DNA of 64,000 bases from Pseudomonas sp. PA27(2017) (lineage in GTDB: Bacteria > Pseudomonadota > Gammaproteobacteria > Pseudomonadales > Pseudomonadaceae), in the NCBI RefSeq assembly GCF_001945445.1, contig NZ_MSXW01000046.1:62001-126000 (forward strand), in the 5' to 3' direction. Positions 10,129 to 20,010 of this stretch are shown here, in pieces; the first letter of the stretch is position 1, and each line of letters begins with the position of its first letter. Below the pieces are notes generated by a model. It was not told the origin of the DNA and did not search any database. It was given only the letters and a program-made list of their open reading frames with translations. The translations under genes were made by a program, and so were the position numbers.

Positions 10129-10779
10129 CTATCCCTTCGCCTCGCGCTCCGGCGCCAGCAGGCGCGCGCCCAGCACCACTGCCCCGCCCAGGTAAGCCAC
10201 GGCGCTCCACGCCGCCATCAGGATGCCGCCGAAGCGCTGGTCATCGAGTTGTTCGAAGCCGAACGCACCCAGGCACAGCTCAGCGGGATAGATCAGTTTC
10301 GGCGCCATGATCAGCACCACACCCAGCATGGTCATGTGCACGAACGTCAGGAAAAAGCCGAACATGGCCGCCGCCAGGCCACGGCGCGAATCGCTGGCGA
10401 ACCCGAGCAGCCAGACGCCGAGCCCCACGGCAAGAAAACTGGCCTGCTGGGCGACGAAAGCCCAGACGTTGAGCGCCGCCGCTTCGTGCAAGGGCGGTGC
10501 ATGCCAGCCCCACACCACCGCCATTTCGGCGGCGAATATCAGAGAGATCGCCGCACTGCTGTGGCGCAGCCGATCCATCCGCAGCCCGGCTCGGGCCAGG
10601 CCGATGGCCAGCAGCGGCGCAGCCAGCGCAATTACCCCCAAATGCAGCAGCATATGGGCGGAAAACGCCGTGCGACTCATCGCCGGCAACGGGCCCAACC
10701 AGCAGGTGGCCAGCACCACGAAGCCAAGAATCAACGGCCAGTTGCGCCCTGCAGTGCCTTTTCCGCGTCGCTCAGCCAT
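10129..10779 (-). CDS. CtaG/caa3-type cytochrome oxidase assembly membrane protein
   Basis: 216 residues with six to seven hydrophobic segments. The pattern AFSAHMLLHLGVIALAAPLL near residues 40-60, WGWHAPPLHEAA and FVHMTMLGVVLIMAPK is characteristic of the CtaG_caa3 family (cytochrome c oxidase assembly factor, distinct from Cox11). Conserved histidines in these segments may bind copper or haem. The start MAERR at 10779 overlaps the sco gene by 8 nt. No oxidase subunits lie nearby, so it may serve an oxidase encoded elsewhere. Confidence 0.82.
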   Translation of the reverse strand: MAERRGKGTAGRNWPLILGFVVLATCWLGPLPAMSRTAFSAHMLLHLGVIALAAPLLAIGLARAGLRMDRLRHSSAAISLIFAAEMAVVWGWHAPPLHEAAALNVWAFVAQQASFLAVGLGVWLLGFASDSRRGLAAAMFGFFLTFVHMTMLGVVLIMAPKLIYPAELCLGAFGFEQLDDQRFGGILMAAWSAVAYLGGAVVLGARLLAPEREAKG

Positions 10780-11380
10780 CGCCTGAACGCCCCATCGCAC
10801 TGGTGATTTCCCGGACCGCATCGGCTGGCGCCATTTGCAGCGAAATCAGGCTGGCCAGCTCCCCGTCCGGGCTCATCAGGTAAACCGAGCCGGTGTGATC
10901 GAGCATGTAGGTATCGCCCATCGGCACCTTGCGAAAATATACGCCGTAGGCGTCCGCCACCTGCCGGACCTGCTCCAGGCTGCCGGTCAGCCCGACGATG
11001 CGGGGATCGAAAAAGCTCGTGTAGGCGGCCAGCACCTCGGGCGTGTCGCGCTCAGGATCCAAGCTGATGAACAGCGGCTGGACGGCCGCACTTCGCTCGC
11101 CAAGGCCATCGAGCACCCTGGCGATCTGCAACAACGTGGTCGGGCAGATATCGGCGCAGCGCGTAAAGCCGAAGAACACCAACAGCCAGCGGCCTTCGAA
11201 GCTCCGCTGGGTAACGTCGCGCCCCTGTTGATCATGCAGCTCGAACGGCCCGCCGATGCGCTGGCCGGCATCGACGACGGCCGCCACCGGGATGCGTGCC
11301 GGCCACAGCTGATACGACAGCGGCAACGCGGCGAGCAGTAGCAACGCCAGGCCTGCGCTGGCGGCCAGGGTGCGGTTCAC
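10772..11380 (-). CDS. SCO1/SenC-family copper chaperone
   Basis: 202-residue membrane-anchored thioredoxin-fold protein that delivers copper to cytochrome oxidase CuA. N-terminal anchor at residues 6-23, copper ligands in CADIC (Cys75, Cys79) and His162 in YMLDHTGS; SLDPERDTP is also typical. GTG start at 11380 is supported by GAGGAGG 8 nt upstream; longer frames lack a site. Coupled to the ctaG-like gene. Confidence 0.92.
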   Translation of the reverse strand: MNRTLAASAGLALLLLAALPLSYQLWPARIPVAAVVDAGQRIGGPFELHDQQGRDVTQRSFEGRWLLVFFGFTRCADICPTTLLQIARVLDGLGERSAAVQPLFISLDPERDTPEVLAAYTSFFDPRIVGLTGSLEQVRQVADAYGVYFRKVPMGDTYMLDHTGSVYLMSPDGELASLISLQMAPADAVREITSAMGRSGDG

Positions 11381-11497
11381 GTGGGCGGCCTCCTCGTCAT
11401 GGTCGGCAGCGCGAGGTGGCTGCCTGCTGGTAGTGACCACGCCCACCCAGGCAGAGTGCAACCTGTTGAAGGTAACCGCGCGTCTGCGCCCGGCGCG

Positions 11498-12046
11498 TCA
11501 CACCTTGGCCGACGACGACAGTTGCAGCCAGACCGAGAACGCACCCAGCCCGGCCCAGAAGATGGTGAACATCCAGGGAGAGCGCAGTGAGAAACGCAAG
11601 GACTTCAAATAGCGCTCCTTGCTGGACTCGTGCTCGCTGAACAGCGGCGATTCGTCATATGCATGGCCGAACTTCGGCTCGCTCTGCAGCAACTGCTCCT
11701 GCTTGAAATGCCAGTGCGAGATGATCGCCGCCGAGGCACGAATGCCCGGCCAGGCATTGAGCGAGCTGACGATGCCCAGCAGCGCCAGCAAGGTCGGTAC
11801 CACCAGGGTGAACATGTCGCCCCAATCGGGATTGGCGTTGGCCATCGAAGAGGCATAGGCGATGACCAGAAACGACTGCGCCGCCAGGTAGGCGTTGGTA
11901 CGGTCGGCCATCAGGTTGGTTTCGTACTGGATTTCCCGACGGTAGAAATCCAGGCGTTCCTTGGGCGTACCGAACATCAGCGAGTCGGACACTTCGCTGC
12001 TTTCGGCGGGGGGTTCGGGGTCGGCGGAAACGATGATTCGGGACAA
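11498..12046 (-). CDS. Unknown membrane protein with three predicted TM helices
   Basis: 182 residues. Hydrophobic segments near 51-69, 78-99 and 157-177; between the second and third is a soluble, charged segment with tyrosines and glutamates. The first codon would be TTG at 12046 with no good ribosome site; ATG at 11977 (residue 24) is an alternative. Codon use matches the neighbours. I do not recognise the family. Same strand as the ferritin-like gene upstream, 73 bp away. Confidence 0.7.
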   Translation of the reverse strand: MSRIIVSADPEPPAESSEVSDSLMFGTPKERLDFYRREIQYETNLMADRTNAYLAAQSFLVIAYASSMANANPDWGDMFTLVVPTLLALLGIVSSLNAWPGIRASAAIISHWHFKQEQLLQSEPKFGHAYDESPLFSEHESSKERYLKSLRFSLRSPWMFTIFWAGLGAFSVWLQLSSSAKV

Positions 12047-12119
12047 TTGGAGATTACTCGTACGGCGGTGATCGGGGTCGAGCGCGGCGCTTGCAGCGGG
12101 CTGCAGGCGCCGTCACGCA

Positions 12120-12629
12120 TTAGCGCTTGGCTTGGGTGTCCGGCGCTTCCGAGCGGGTCAGGAAGGCATCGGTAAGTTCCGGCAGGTGATCCTTGATCCA
12201 CTCGGCCATCGCCTCTTCCTGGGGCAGGATGGTTTCGCAGACTCGTTGAGTCTCCCGATCCCCCGCCGCCTTGGCCGCAGCGATCAGCACGGTGTAGGAC
12301 GCGATCTCGAGGTTTTCGAACACGTAGCCGCTCATGGCGCCCTTGATCACTTCATCGCTCATCACCGAGCCACCGACAGCCTGGCCGAAGGCAGTCAGCT
12401 TGCCGGCGATATCCTTGAGCATCGACGGCTTCTCGCCGAGACGCTCCAGGCAGCCTTCCAGCAATTCGCGCTGGCCCTGGGTTTCCTCGATGTGTCGTTC
12501 GATACGGGTCTTGAGCTTTGGATAATGCTCGAGGCGCGAAGCCTGCGCCTTCAACATCTGTTCGGCCTGCTGTTCCATCGCATGGGCATCACGCAGCCAG
12601 CTCAACAGGTTTTCAGTCTTGGTCGCCAT
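12120..12629 (-). CDS. DUF892/YciE-type ferritin-like protein
   Basis: 169 residues, all-helical, with LLSWLRDAHAMEQQAEQML at residues 8-26, HIEETQGQ near 53-60 and a later ILPQEEAMAEWI: the two-helix-pair carboxylate pattern of the DUF892 (YciE/YciF) ferritin-like family, usually induced in stress and stationary phase. AGGAG lies 9 nt before the ATG at 12629. Function beyond the fold is not established. Confidence 0.85.
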   Translation of the reverse strand: MATKTENLLSWLRDAHAMEQQAEQMLKAQASRLEHYPKLKTRIERHIEETQGQRELLEGCLERLGEKPSMLKDIAGKLTAFGQAVGGSVMSDEVIKGAMSGYVFENLEIASYTVLIAAAKAAGDRETQRVCETILPQEEAMAEWIKDHLPELTDAFLTRSEAPDTQAKR

Positions 12630-12849
12630 GATCGTTCGCTCCTGGGATATTCGAAGATTCATTAGTGGGAACGGGGCCATGAGCGATACGTTCGCAATTA
12701 AGGACGAGCGGTTATTGAATGAATCAACATTCAACAGAGCCTGATCATTCATTTGATATGAAAACCATACAACTCACATAAAACCTATACAGCAGGGCTT
12801 TATATATAATTATCCGTATAAAAAATAACGGCCAGCTACTTCATTGGCG

Positions 12850-12879
12850 CAAATAAAAAGCCCCGCGAAGTGCGGGGCT
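12850..12879 (-). terminator. Rho-independent terminator of the small DUF3509-like gene
   Basis: Stem AGCCCCGC/GCGGGGCT (12859-12879) followed, reading the minus strand, by TTTTATTT. It lies 15 bp after the stop of the gene at 12895-13248. Confidence 0.85.
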
Positions 12880-12894
12880 CGGCAGCGGTATCGC

Positions 12895-13248
12895 TCAGGC
12901 GGTTGGGCGCTGGCGACGATCCAGGTTGCGGCGCGTCCACATCAATTTGGCGGCAGTCGGGCTCACCGGTGCTCCCGTGAAGGTAGGCAGCTTGCGGCGC
13001 ACCCAGCGGGCGCCAGCGCCCTTCCACGAAATCTCGCCGCTGACCAGCTTCTGATCGCGCTCGAGCTCGTGCGCCAGGGCATGCAGCTCGCTATGGTCGA
13101 CCACGGTACGGCGATCTATGGCACGGCAAAGTTGAGTAGCGCCACCCTTGGCAACTGTCAGCAGAAATTTTCCATCCGGGCGCGGCGTCAGAGTGATTTC
13201 GTGATCGGGCAACGCAGACGCAAGCACTTCAATGGCAACAGCAGTCAT
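12895..13248 (-). CDS. Small DUF3509-like protein, paralogue of the one at 19.7 kb
   Basis: 117 residues, no membrane segment. N-terminal half (ITLTPRPDGKFLLTVAKGG) resembles the DUF3509 family of short Pseudomonas proteins; the C-terminal half carries RKLPTFTGAPVSPTAAK and RRNLD, nearly identical in the paralogue at 19669-20010. It has its own terminator and a long upstream region containing a 13-bp element shared with the paralogue. AAGGGAG lies close upstream of the ATG. Function unknown. Confidence 0.82.
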   Translation of the reverse strand: MTAVAIEVLASALPDHEITLTPRPDGKFLLTVAKGGATQLCRAIDRRTVVDHSELHALAHELERDQKLVSGEISWKGAGARWVRRKLPTFTGAPVSPTAAKLMWTRRNLDRRQRPTA

Positions 13249-13582
13249 CGGAAAACTCCCTTGGTGAATGACGATTTAACGTCACTCGGTAGTGCACACT
13301 GCATGCCAATACGACAACGTTAGCGAACACCTGTAAACAGGGCACTTTTCCGAACTTTCACCAGAGCCGATAGTGCAAAGTGCAAGATACAACTTCAAAC
13401 GCACCGCATTTTGCATGCCATCAAAATACAACTATGCCGAATTGATTTACCGCCATATATAACCAACCATCTCCAGCTAATTTACAAAGCTTACGAAATT
13501 AACGAAGTGCTTTCTTATATAGGCAACAAGAACTATCTATTGGGTGCGAAGACCGCCCTCAGGCGATCCTCGCTACTACCAC
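13249..13582. promoter_or_regulatory. A/T-rich upstream region of the DUF3509-like gene
   Basis: 334 bp with no supportable gene and much lower GC than the flanks. It holds TGCAAAGTGCAAG at 13374-13386, a near-palindrome found again upstream of the paralogue. A 62-codon frame at 13411-13599 lacks a ribosome site and overlaps the dehydrogenase end, so it is not called. Confidence 0.5.
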
Positions 13583-14749
13583 TCAAGGCCGCAGGATGAC
13601 CTTGCGGCAATCGTCTTCCTGCTTGTCGAACAGGCGATAGCCTTCTGCGGCATCGGACAGGTTCATTCGGTGGCTGATGATGACCTCCGGCTGCAGCGCG
13701 CCGTTCTGGATGCGCTCCAGAAGGTCCGGCAGCAGGCCGTGCACATGGGTCTGGCCCATCTTGAAGGTCAGGCCCTTGTCGAAGGCGTCACCGAACAGGA
13801 AGCCATGGATGAAGCCCGCATATACCCCGGGCACGCTCACCGTACCGCCCCGCCGAACCGCGGCGATGCACTGGCGCAGCGCCTTGCCGCTGCTGCCCTC
13901 GAGCTTGAGCTGGGTGAGCAGGGTTTCCGTGGCACTACCCTTGGCCTCGAAGCCGACCGCGTCGATAGCGGCGTCCACGCCACGATAGCCTTCGGTCTGC
14001 TCGATGATCGCCTCGGCCGGGTCATCGACCTTGTCGAAATTGATCGGCACCACGCCATAGGTCGCCCGGGCATATTCGAGGCGGTACGGCTGGTTGTCGA
14101 CCATGAAGATCTGCCTGGCACCGAGCATCCGGGCGCAGGCGGCGGCCATCAGCCCTACCGGGCCGGCGCCATAGATGGCCACGCTGCTGCCCTCCTTCAC
14201 GCCACCGTTGATCACCGCCTGATAGCCGGTCGGCAGGATGTCGGTGAGAAACAGCACGCGCTCATCGTCGAGCTCATCGGGAATCTTGAACGGGCCAGCG
14301 TTGGCCTTCGGCACCCGCACCAATTCCGCCTGGCCGCCGGGCATGCCGCCATACAGGTGGCTGTAGCCGAACAGCGCGGCGCCGGACGGAATCTGCTTCT
14401 TATTGAGGATGGCGCCGCGGCCGTCGTTGGTGGTTTCGCAGGCGGCATGCAGGTTCATGTCGCAGAAGAAGCAACTGCCGCAGGCGATCACGAACGGCAC
14501 GATCACCCGGTCGCCCTTGCTGACCGCCGTCACGGCGCTGCCGACCTCCTCGACGATGCCCATGAACTCATGGCCGAACACGTCGCCGTGCTTCACCTGA
14601 GGAATCTTGCCGCGGTACAGGTGCAGATCCGAGCCACAGATCGCAGTGGCGGTCACCCGCAGAATGATGTCATCCGCTTCCTGAATGACGGGGTCGGGTA
14701 CGTTGTCGACGCGAACGTCGTGGCTGCCGTGGTAGGTCAATGCGCGCAT
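13583..14749 (-). CDS. Zinc-dependent alcohol dehydrogenase (MDR family)
   Basis: 388 residues. Catalytic zinc ligands Cys38 (AICGSD), His60-Glu61 (FGHEFMG); structural zinc ligands Cys90, 93, 96 and 104 (CGSCFFC...C); Rossmann motif [11 protein letters not shown]. The extended length and the insert after the Rossmann fold match the glutathione-independent formaldehyde dehydrogenase-like subgroup often annotated in Pseudomonas, but the substrate is not evident. GGAGAGC precedes the ATG. Monocistronic; the next gene upstream is on the opposite strand. Confidence 0.88.
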   Translation of the reverse strand: MRALTYHGSHDVRVDNVPDPVIQEADDIILRVTATAICGSDLHLYRGKIPQVKHGDVFGHEFMGIVEEVGSAVTAVSKGDRVIVPFVIACGSCFFCDMNLHAACETTNDGRGAILNKKQIPSGAALFGYSHLYGGMPGGQAELVRVPKANAGPFKIPDELDDERVLFLTDILPTGYQAVINGGVKEGSSVAIYGAGPVGLMAAACARMLGARQIFMVDNQPYRLEYARATYGVVPINFDKVDDPAEAIIEQTEGYRGVDAAIDAVGFEAKGSATETLLTQLKLEGSSGKALRQCIAAVRRGGTVSVPGVYAGFIHGFLFGDAFDKGLTFKMGQTHVHGLLPDLLERIQNGALQPEVIISHRMNLSDAAEGYRLFDKQEDDCRKVILRP

Positions 14750-15024
14750 GCTGCTCTCCAGAACGAGGGTTTGGGGTGCCTGTTCTAAAGTCCGAGGAAG
14801 CGCCGAATCCTTTAGTTCAGCCGCCAGGATGAGTGGCCTGCACCCGCCGCTTACGCTTGTGGGGCGGGGCTTTTCGGCATTTTGAAGGGTTCAGGCGAGC
14901 GGCCCCTGCCCGTGTCAGGCACTACAGCCGACGGTGCGGGTGACGGCCAGGCCTGCACGCCATTGCGCGCCGCCGACGCCCGGCTTGCTACTATCGCCAG
15001 CTGCATCCACCGCGCGAGCCCCCC

Positions 15025-16062
15025 ATGAGTGATGACCGACCACCCCGCAAGCGCGCGAGCCTACCCGCTGGCAAGGCGCCGACCCTGGCAGACGTCGCCA
15101 AGGTTGCCGGGGTCTCGCCGATCACCGTATCGCGCACCCTCAACCAGCCGGAGATCGTGCGCACGGCACTGCGCGAGAGAGTCTTTCGCGCCGTACAGCA
15201 GACCGGCTACGTACCGGCCATGCTCGCCGGCGCTGCCGAGCAGCGCAGCCGCCTGATTTCGCTGCTGGTGCCGACGGTAGCCAATTCGATCTTCGCGGAC
15301 ACCGTACAGGCGCTGATCGATACCCTGACCGAAGCCGGCCACGAAACCCTGATTGGCCTGACCAACTACAGCGCCGAGCGCGAAGAGCAACTGCTCGACA
15401 CCATCCTGCGCCGGCGCCCAGACGGCATCGTGCTCACCGGTACCCTGCACACCGAGGCCAGCCGCATGCGCCTGTCGCATTCGGGCATCCCCATCGTCGA
15501 GTCCTGGGACCTGGCGCCGCGGCCGCTGGACATGCTGGTGGGCTTTTCCCATGAAGCGGTCGGCGCGGCCATCGCCCGCTACCTGACAGCCAAAGGCTAT
15601 CGGCGTTTCGCCGTGGCGACATTGGATGACCCGCGCGGCCTGCGGCGCTGCGACAGCCTGGCCGAGGAGTTGGCCAGCCTGGGCATCGACGCCGTGCCGC
15701 GCGTCGTACTGCCACCTCCGGCAACGGCCAACCTCGGTCGCGAGGGCCTGCAACGCTTGCTGGCCGCCGGTGAGCGCCCGGAAGTACTGGTGTGCAGCTC
15801 AGATACCCTGGCCCACGGCGTGCTGGTCGAGGCGGCCGAACGGGGCATCCGCGTGCCGGATGATCTGGCGGTTATGGGCTTTGGCGACCTGAACATCGCT
15901 GCGCACTTGCAGCCTTCGCTGTCCACGGTTCGCATCAACGGCGCCGAGATCGGCCTGCAGGCCGCCCGCGCCCTGCTCCAGCGCCTCGACCATCCCCATG
16001 AGGAACCGGTGAAAGTGCGCGTCGATACGGGCTTCAGCATCGTCGAGCGGCAGAGCGCCTGA
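15025..16062 (+). CDS. LacI-family transcriptional regulator
   Basis: 345 residues. HTH at 19-45 (PTLADVAKVAGVSPITVSRTLNQPE) followed by a hinge and a periplasmic-binding-protein-like effector domain. The DNA-binding part resembles the gluconate repressor GntR subgroup. The next gene downstream, 311 bp away on the same strand, encodes a sugar-acid dehydratase, so a hexonate or hexarate is a reasonable effector guess. Intergenic 14750-15024 probably contains its own promoter. Confidence 0.88.
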   Translation: MSDDRPPRKRASLPAGKAPTLADVAKVAGVSPITVSRTLNQPEIVRTALRERVFRAVQQTGYVPAMLAGAAEQRSRLISLLVPTVANSIFADTVQALIDTLTEAGHETLIGLTNYSAEREEQLLDTILRRRPDGIVLTGTLHTEASRMRLSHSGIPIVESWDLAPRPLDMLVGFSHEAVGAAIARYLTAKGYRRFAVATLDDPRGLRRCDSLAEELASLGIDAVPRVVLPPPATANLGREGLQRLLAAGERPEVLVCSSDTLAHGVLVEAAERGIRVPDDLAVMGFGDLNIAAHLQPSLSTVRINGAEIGLQAARALLQRLDHPHEEPVKVRVDTGFSIVERQSA

Positions 16063-16373
16063 GGCGCCGAAATCCACGGCTTTGCTGTTTGGCCGGTTGG
16101 TGGCGGGAGCGGTCGTTATTCGATCCACTGTAGTAGCCGCGACCTCGCGACGATTCGCTCAGGCACAGCCGAAATAGGCAGTCAGGCTGCAATCGTTTCG
16201 CCCCGAGGTCGGGGCTCCCACAGGTTGGTTTGAGTGGTCGCCTCTGCCTTGAAGCAGCCCTCAGCCCTGTTCAATCCCTTGAATGATTACCTAATCAGCT
16301 TAACGTCTGGATTCACGCCAGTGTTTTCAACCACCTGGCGGCCCCAACAAGAACGTCAAGCGAGGTAATCCGC
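16063..16373. repeat. Intergenic region with REP-like element
   Basis: 311 bp without a gene. A REP-like sequence around 16187-16225 contains the palindrome GCCCCGAGGTCGGGGC (16200-16215) followed by TCCCACAGG; the same design appears at 53.2 kb and in the 21.9-22.4 kb array. The part near 16260-16360 is the likely promoter region of the dehydratase gene. Confidence 0.6.
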
Positions 16374-17534
16374 GTGAGTGAACACACCCTTTCCCATGGC
16401 TGCGCAGACCAGGACCAGATCGCCTGGGTGCGCATCGCCTCGGTCTTTCTGCCCCTGGCCAACCCGATCAGCGATGCCAAGGTGCTGACCGGCCGGCAAA
16501 AGCCGATGACCGAAATCGCCATGCTGTTCGTGGAAATCGAAAGCAAGGACGGCCATCTCGGCCTGGGCTTCAGCTACTCGAAACGCGCTGGCGGCCCTGG
16601 CCAGTTCGCCCATGCCCAGGAGATCGCCCCGGCGCTGCTCGGCGAAAACCCCAGCGATATCCAGAAGCTGTGGACCAAGTTGTGCTGGGCCGGCGCCTCG
16701 GTGGGCCGCAGCGGTCTGTCGACCCAGGCCATCGGCGCCTTCGACGTAGCCCTGTGGGACATGAAAGCCAAGCGCGCGAACCTGTCCCTGGCCCGCCTGC
16801 TCGGCGCTCAGCGCGATTCGGTGCGCTGCTACAACACCTCCGGCGGTTTCCTGCACACGCCGCTGGAGCAACTGATGACCAACACCGACCTGTCTCGGGA
16901 AAAGGGCATCGGTGGCATCAAGCTGAAAGTCGGCCAGCCCGATTCGGCCCTGGACCTGCACCGCGTCGGTACCATCCGCAAGCACCTGGGTGACGAATTT
17001 CCGCTGATGGTCGACGCCAACCAGCAGTGGGATCGCCCCACCGCACAGCGCATGTGCCGACGCTTCGAAGACTTCAACCTGGTGTGGATCGAGGAGCCGC
17101 TCGACTGCTACGACGCCGAAGGCCACGCCGCCCTGGCCGCTGCGTTCGACACGCCGATCGCCACCGGTGAGATGCTCACCAGCGTGGCCGAGCATGCCGA
17201 GTTCATCAAAACCCGCGGCGCCGACTACCTGATGCCCGATGCGCCGCGGGTTGGCGGTATCACCCCGTTCCTGAAGATCGCCGCCATGGCCGAGCAGGCC
17301 GGCCTGATGCTCGCGCCACACTTCGCCATGGAGCTGCACGTGCACCTGGCTGCTACCTACCCGACCGAGCCCTGGGTGGAGCATTTCGAGTGGCTGGAGC
17401 CACTGTTCAACGAACGCCTGGAAACCCGAGACGGCCGCATGCTGGTGCCGAACCGGCCGGGCCTGGGCCTATCCCTCAGTGAGCGGGTGGCCGGATGGAC
17501 CGCCCAGCAGGCGGAATTCGGCCAGCGCGGCTAA
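16374..17534 (+). CDS. Enolase-superfamily sugar-acid dehydratase (talarate/galactarate dehydratase-like)
   Basis: 386 residues. Mandelate racemase/muconate lactonizing enzyme architecture: N-terminal capping domain (1-130), then a TIM barrel with the Lys-x-Lys base motif GIKLKVGQP, metal ligands in VDANQQWD, WIEEPLD and TGEML, and the distal base His in APHFAMELHVHLA. The KxK motif and overall pattern fit the L-talarate/galactarate dehydratase group, with dehydration of a hexarate to a 2-keto-3-deoxy acid. GTG start at 16374 is supported by GAGGTAA. The LacI regulator upstream is the probable controller. Exact substrate is an inference. Confidence 0.82.
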   Translation: MSEHTLSHGCADQDQIAWVRIASVFLPLANPISDAKVLTGRQKPMTEIAMLFVEIESKDGHLGLGFSYSKRAGGPGQFAHAQEIAPALLGENPSDIQKLWTKLCWAGASVGRSGLSTQAIGAFDVALWDMKAKRANLSLARLLGAQRDSVRCYNTSGGFLHTPLEQLMTNTDLSREKGIGGIKLKVGQPDSALDLHRVGTIRKHLGDEFPLMVDANQQWDRPTAQRMCRRFEDFNLVWIEEPLDCYDAEGHAALAAAFDTPIATGEMLTSVAEHAEFIKTRGADYLMPDAPRVGGITPFLKIAAMAEQAGLMLAPHFAMELHVHLAATYPTEPWVEHFEWLEPLFNERLETRDGRMLVPNRPGLGLSLSERVAGWTAQQAEFGQRG

Positions 17535-17552
17535 GCTTCCCACAACGCGAAA

Positions 17553-17585
17553 ACGCTACCGGCCCAGTGCCGGTAGCGTCGTTTG
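17553..17585 (+). terminator. Terminator after the dehydratase gene
   Basis: 11-bp perfect stem ACGCTACCGGC/GCCGGTAGCGT (17553-17579), loop CCAGT, followed by CGTTTG. Short T-tract makes it moderate. Confidence 0.65.
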
Positions 17586-17788
17586 CGCAAGAAACGATTG
17601 ACGCCATTTTTTTGTGCAATGGCCCTTTAACAGCAAACGTCGAGGTACTACACTTCGCGCCCCTCGCGGTGGAACATCCTATAAATCGCGTGGAACGTCG
17701 GCGAACAGAGCGCCTGGTATTAAAGGTTCCGCGGCTCTGGTCGAAGTAATGGAAACCCAAGGATCTTTTCTCTGTCAGGAGCTGCGGC

Positions 17789-19588
17789 ATGCAGTCGTTA
17801 AAGTCGCTGTACGATTCCATCGAGATGCACTTTTTCGATACCTTGACCAAGAAATTATCCAGCCTCTTCCTGTTGGTGCTGGTCAGCGGCCTGCTGGTCT
17901 GGGTAGCCCTCAGCCTGCGTGACGACATCGTACAGTTGCTGCACGGCGCGCAAATCGACCCGGCCCTGCTCAAGCAGGTGGAAGGCAAGCTCGACACCCT
18001 CGGCACTGCCCTGGCGCTCAGCGCGCTGTTCACCCTGGGCATGGTCAGCTTCATGGTCTGGTATTTCCGCCACCTGATCGTGCGCCCCGTGGACAACATG
18101 ACCCGCGCCTTGGAGGAGATCGCCAGCGGTGAGGGCGACCTGTCCCGCGACCTGCCGCTGCTCACCCACGACGAAATCCGCACCCTGGCCAGCACCTGCA
18201 ACCGCTTTCTGGCCAAGCAGCGCGAAATCATCAGCAACGTGCAGGCGCTGACCGTGCAGATCGCCGTCGAATCGGCCCGCTCACTGAAGAACATCAGCGA
18301 CTCCAGCGACAGCGCCACCCACCAGGCACGTTTCGCCAACGAGGTGATGAGCGAGAGCAACAGCGCGGTCGGCCGCATCGAAGAGGTCTCGCAGCAGACC
18401 CAGGCCATCTCCACCACCACCGCGCACAACCTGGGCATGGCCCAGGATTCCTACGCGGAACTGCTGGAAGTGACCGGCAACATCAGCGCCATTTCCAACA
18501 GCCTCAACGAGTTCAGCACCCTGGTCTCGGCGCTAAACGAGCGTTCGTCGAACATCAAGTCGGTGGTCGGCCTGATCCAGCAGATCTCCTCGCAGACCAA
18601 CCTGCTGGCCCTCAACGCGGCCATCGAGGCGGCCCGCGCCGGCGAAAGCGGCCGAGGTTTCGCAGTGGTTGCCGATGAGGTGCGCACCTTGGCGCAAAAC
18701 GTCAGCCAAGCGACCGGCGACATCTCGCAGAACATCGACGCCATGCTCAAGGAAGTCAGCACCACCCACGAGCAGACCGCACGCATCAGCCAGAGCGCCC
18801 GGGAAACCCAGGTGGTGGTCGAGCGCGCCACTGGCCACTTCGAGGTCATGATCAGCGATTTCGAATCCACCAACGGCAAGCTGGCGGAAATCGCCGAGCA
18901 CATCCAGCAGGTGGCAGATGCCAATACCGGCATCAATGATCGCGTGACCCAGATCCATGCCGACAGCCAAGCCATCGACCAGCGTATGCAGCGTTCGGCC
19001 ACTGCCACCCGGGACCTGTCCGCCGTTGCCGAGCGGGTGCAGGAATTGCTCGGCCGCTTCGTGCTCGGCGAGGGCGAACTCGATGCCGCCATCACCCGCG
19101 CCACCGGGTGCCGCGATGCCCTGCAGACTCGCCTGGCGACTTTGCAGCGCGAAGGCGTGAACCTGTTCGACCAGAACTACAAGCTGATCGCCAATACCGA
19201 TCCCAAGCAGTACATGACCGGCTACACCGAGCGCTTCGCGCAGATCTGCCAGCAAGAGATCGACCGCCTCACCAAGGGCACGCCTGGCGGCATCGTCACC
19301 TTCATCGTCGACACCAAGGGCTATTGCCCGGTGAACAACAGCTGGGTATCCAAAGCGCCGACCGGCAACCGTGCAGTCGACCTGCCGGTATGCCGCAACA
19401 AGCGCATGTTCTCCGACCCGGTGGGCCTGCGCGCGGCGAGCAACACCCAGCGCTTCCTGCTACAGACCTACCTGCGCGACACCGGCGAGATCATGACCGA
19501 GATCGACGTGCCGTTCTTCTTCGAAGGCCGCCACTGGGGCAACATGCGCATGGGCTTCGACGCCTCACGTCTGCTGGGCAAATCCTGA
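17789..19588 (+). CDS. Chemoreceptor with C-terminal sensor-like domain
   Basis: 599 residues. TM1 about 24-45, very short extracytoplasmic loop, TM2 about 73-93, HAMP about 95-150, then the signalling hairpin with [19 protein letters not shown]. Unlike ordinary receptors it continues for ~160 residues after the hairpin (about 440-599) with a soluble domain containing four cysteines and the segments [10 protein letters not shown] and [15 protein letters not shown], which look like a PAS/Cache-type sensor. The cue is therefore probably sensed in the cytoplasm. AGGAG precedes the ATG. Followed by a bidirectional terminator. Confidence 0.88.
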   Translation: MQSLKSLYDSIEMHFFDTLTKKLSSLFLLVLVSGLLVWVALSLRDDIVQLLHGAQIDPALLKQVEGKLDTLGTALALSALFTLGMVSFMVWYFRHLIVRPVDNMTRALEEIASGEGDLSRDLPLLTHDEIRTLASTCNRFLAKQREIISNVQALTVQIAVESARSLKNISDSSDSATHQARFANEVMSESNSAVGRIEEVSQQTQAISTTTAHNLGMAQDSYAELLEVTGNISAISNSLNEFSTLVSALNERSSNIKSVVGLIQQISSQTNLLALNAAIEAARAGESGRGFAVVADEVRTLAQNVSQATGDISQNIDAMLKEVSTTHEQTARISQSARETQVVVERATGHFEVMISDFESTNGKLAEIAEHIQQVADANTGINDRVTQIHADSQAIDQRMQRSATATRDLSAVAERVQELLGRFVLGEGELDAAITRATGCRDALQTRLATLQREGVNLFDQNYKLIANTDPKQYMTGYTERFAQICQQEIDRLTKGTPGGIVTFIVDTKGYCPVNNSWVSKAPTGNRAVDLPVCRNKRMFSDPVGLRAASNTQRFLLQTYLRDTGEIMTEIDVPFFFEGRHWGNMRMGFDASRLLGKS

Positions 19589-19624
19589 TGTGCGCGAGTT
19601 GATCGGCCCTAACCCGGGCCAAAG

Positions 19625-19650
19625 AAAGCCCCGAATCATCGGGGCTTTTT
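19625..19650. terminator. Bidirectional terminator between convergent genes
   Basis: Stem AAAGCCCCGA/TCGGGGCTTT with loop ATCA and T-run on the plus strand, A-run giving T-run on the minus strand. It serves the chemoreceptor (plus) and the DUF3509-like gene (minus). Confidence 0.85.
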
Positions 19651-19668
19651 CATGGGCGCATGATGCGC

Positions 19669-20010
19669 TCAATGCAGGGAATCCAGGTTGCGCCGCGACC
19701 ACATCGTCTTGGCTGCGGTCGGGTTGACCGGCGCACCGGTGAAGGTCGGCAGCTTGCGCGACACCCACTGCGCCCCGATGCCCTTCCAGTTCACCTCGCC
19801 GCTGAGCAATTTGCGATCACGCACAATCTCGCGCTCGAGGGCACGGGCGCCGTCCTCGCTGTCCACGGCCAGCTTGTCGACGGCCTTGAGGAATACAGCT
19901 TCGCCTCCCTTGCTGATGCTCAGCAGGTACATGCCATCCGGGCGCGGTTTGATGGAAATATCGTGATCGGGCAGTGCAGTGCAAAGTTGTTCGATAACGG
20001 CAGTATTCAT
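19669..20010 (-). CDS. Small DUF3509-like protein, paralogue of the one at 12.9 kb
   Basis: 113 residues. Shares with the 12.9-kb protein the pattern ALPDH-(E/D)I, RPDG, SGE-(I/V)-WKG and a near-identical tail LPTFTGAPVNPTAAK ... RRNLD. No membrane or export signal. Upstream lies the same 13-bp element (20146-20158, opposite orientation) at similar distance. Function unknown; probably a stress or stationary-phase protein by analogy with related small Pseudomonas families. Confidence 0.82.
   Translation of the reverse strand: MNTAVIEQLCTALPDHDISIKPRPDGMYLLSISKGGEAVFLKAVDKLAVDSEDGARALEREIVRDRKLLSGEVNWKGIGAQWVSRKLPTFTGAPVNPTAAKTMWSRRNLDSLH

Noticed and set aside
13411-13599. 62-codon frame on the plus strand before the zinc dehydrogenase end
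   Set aside because: No ribosome site, low-GC non-coding look and overlap with the dehydrogenase; not supportable as a gene.
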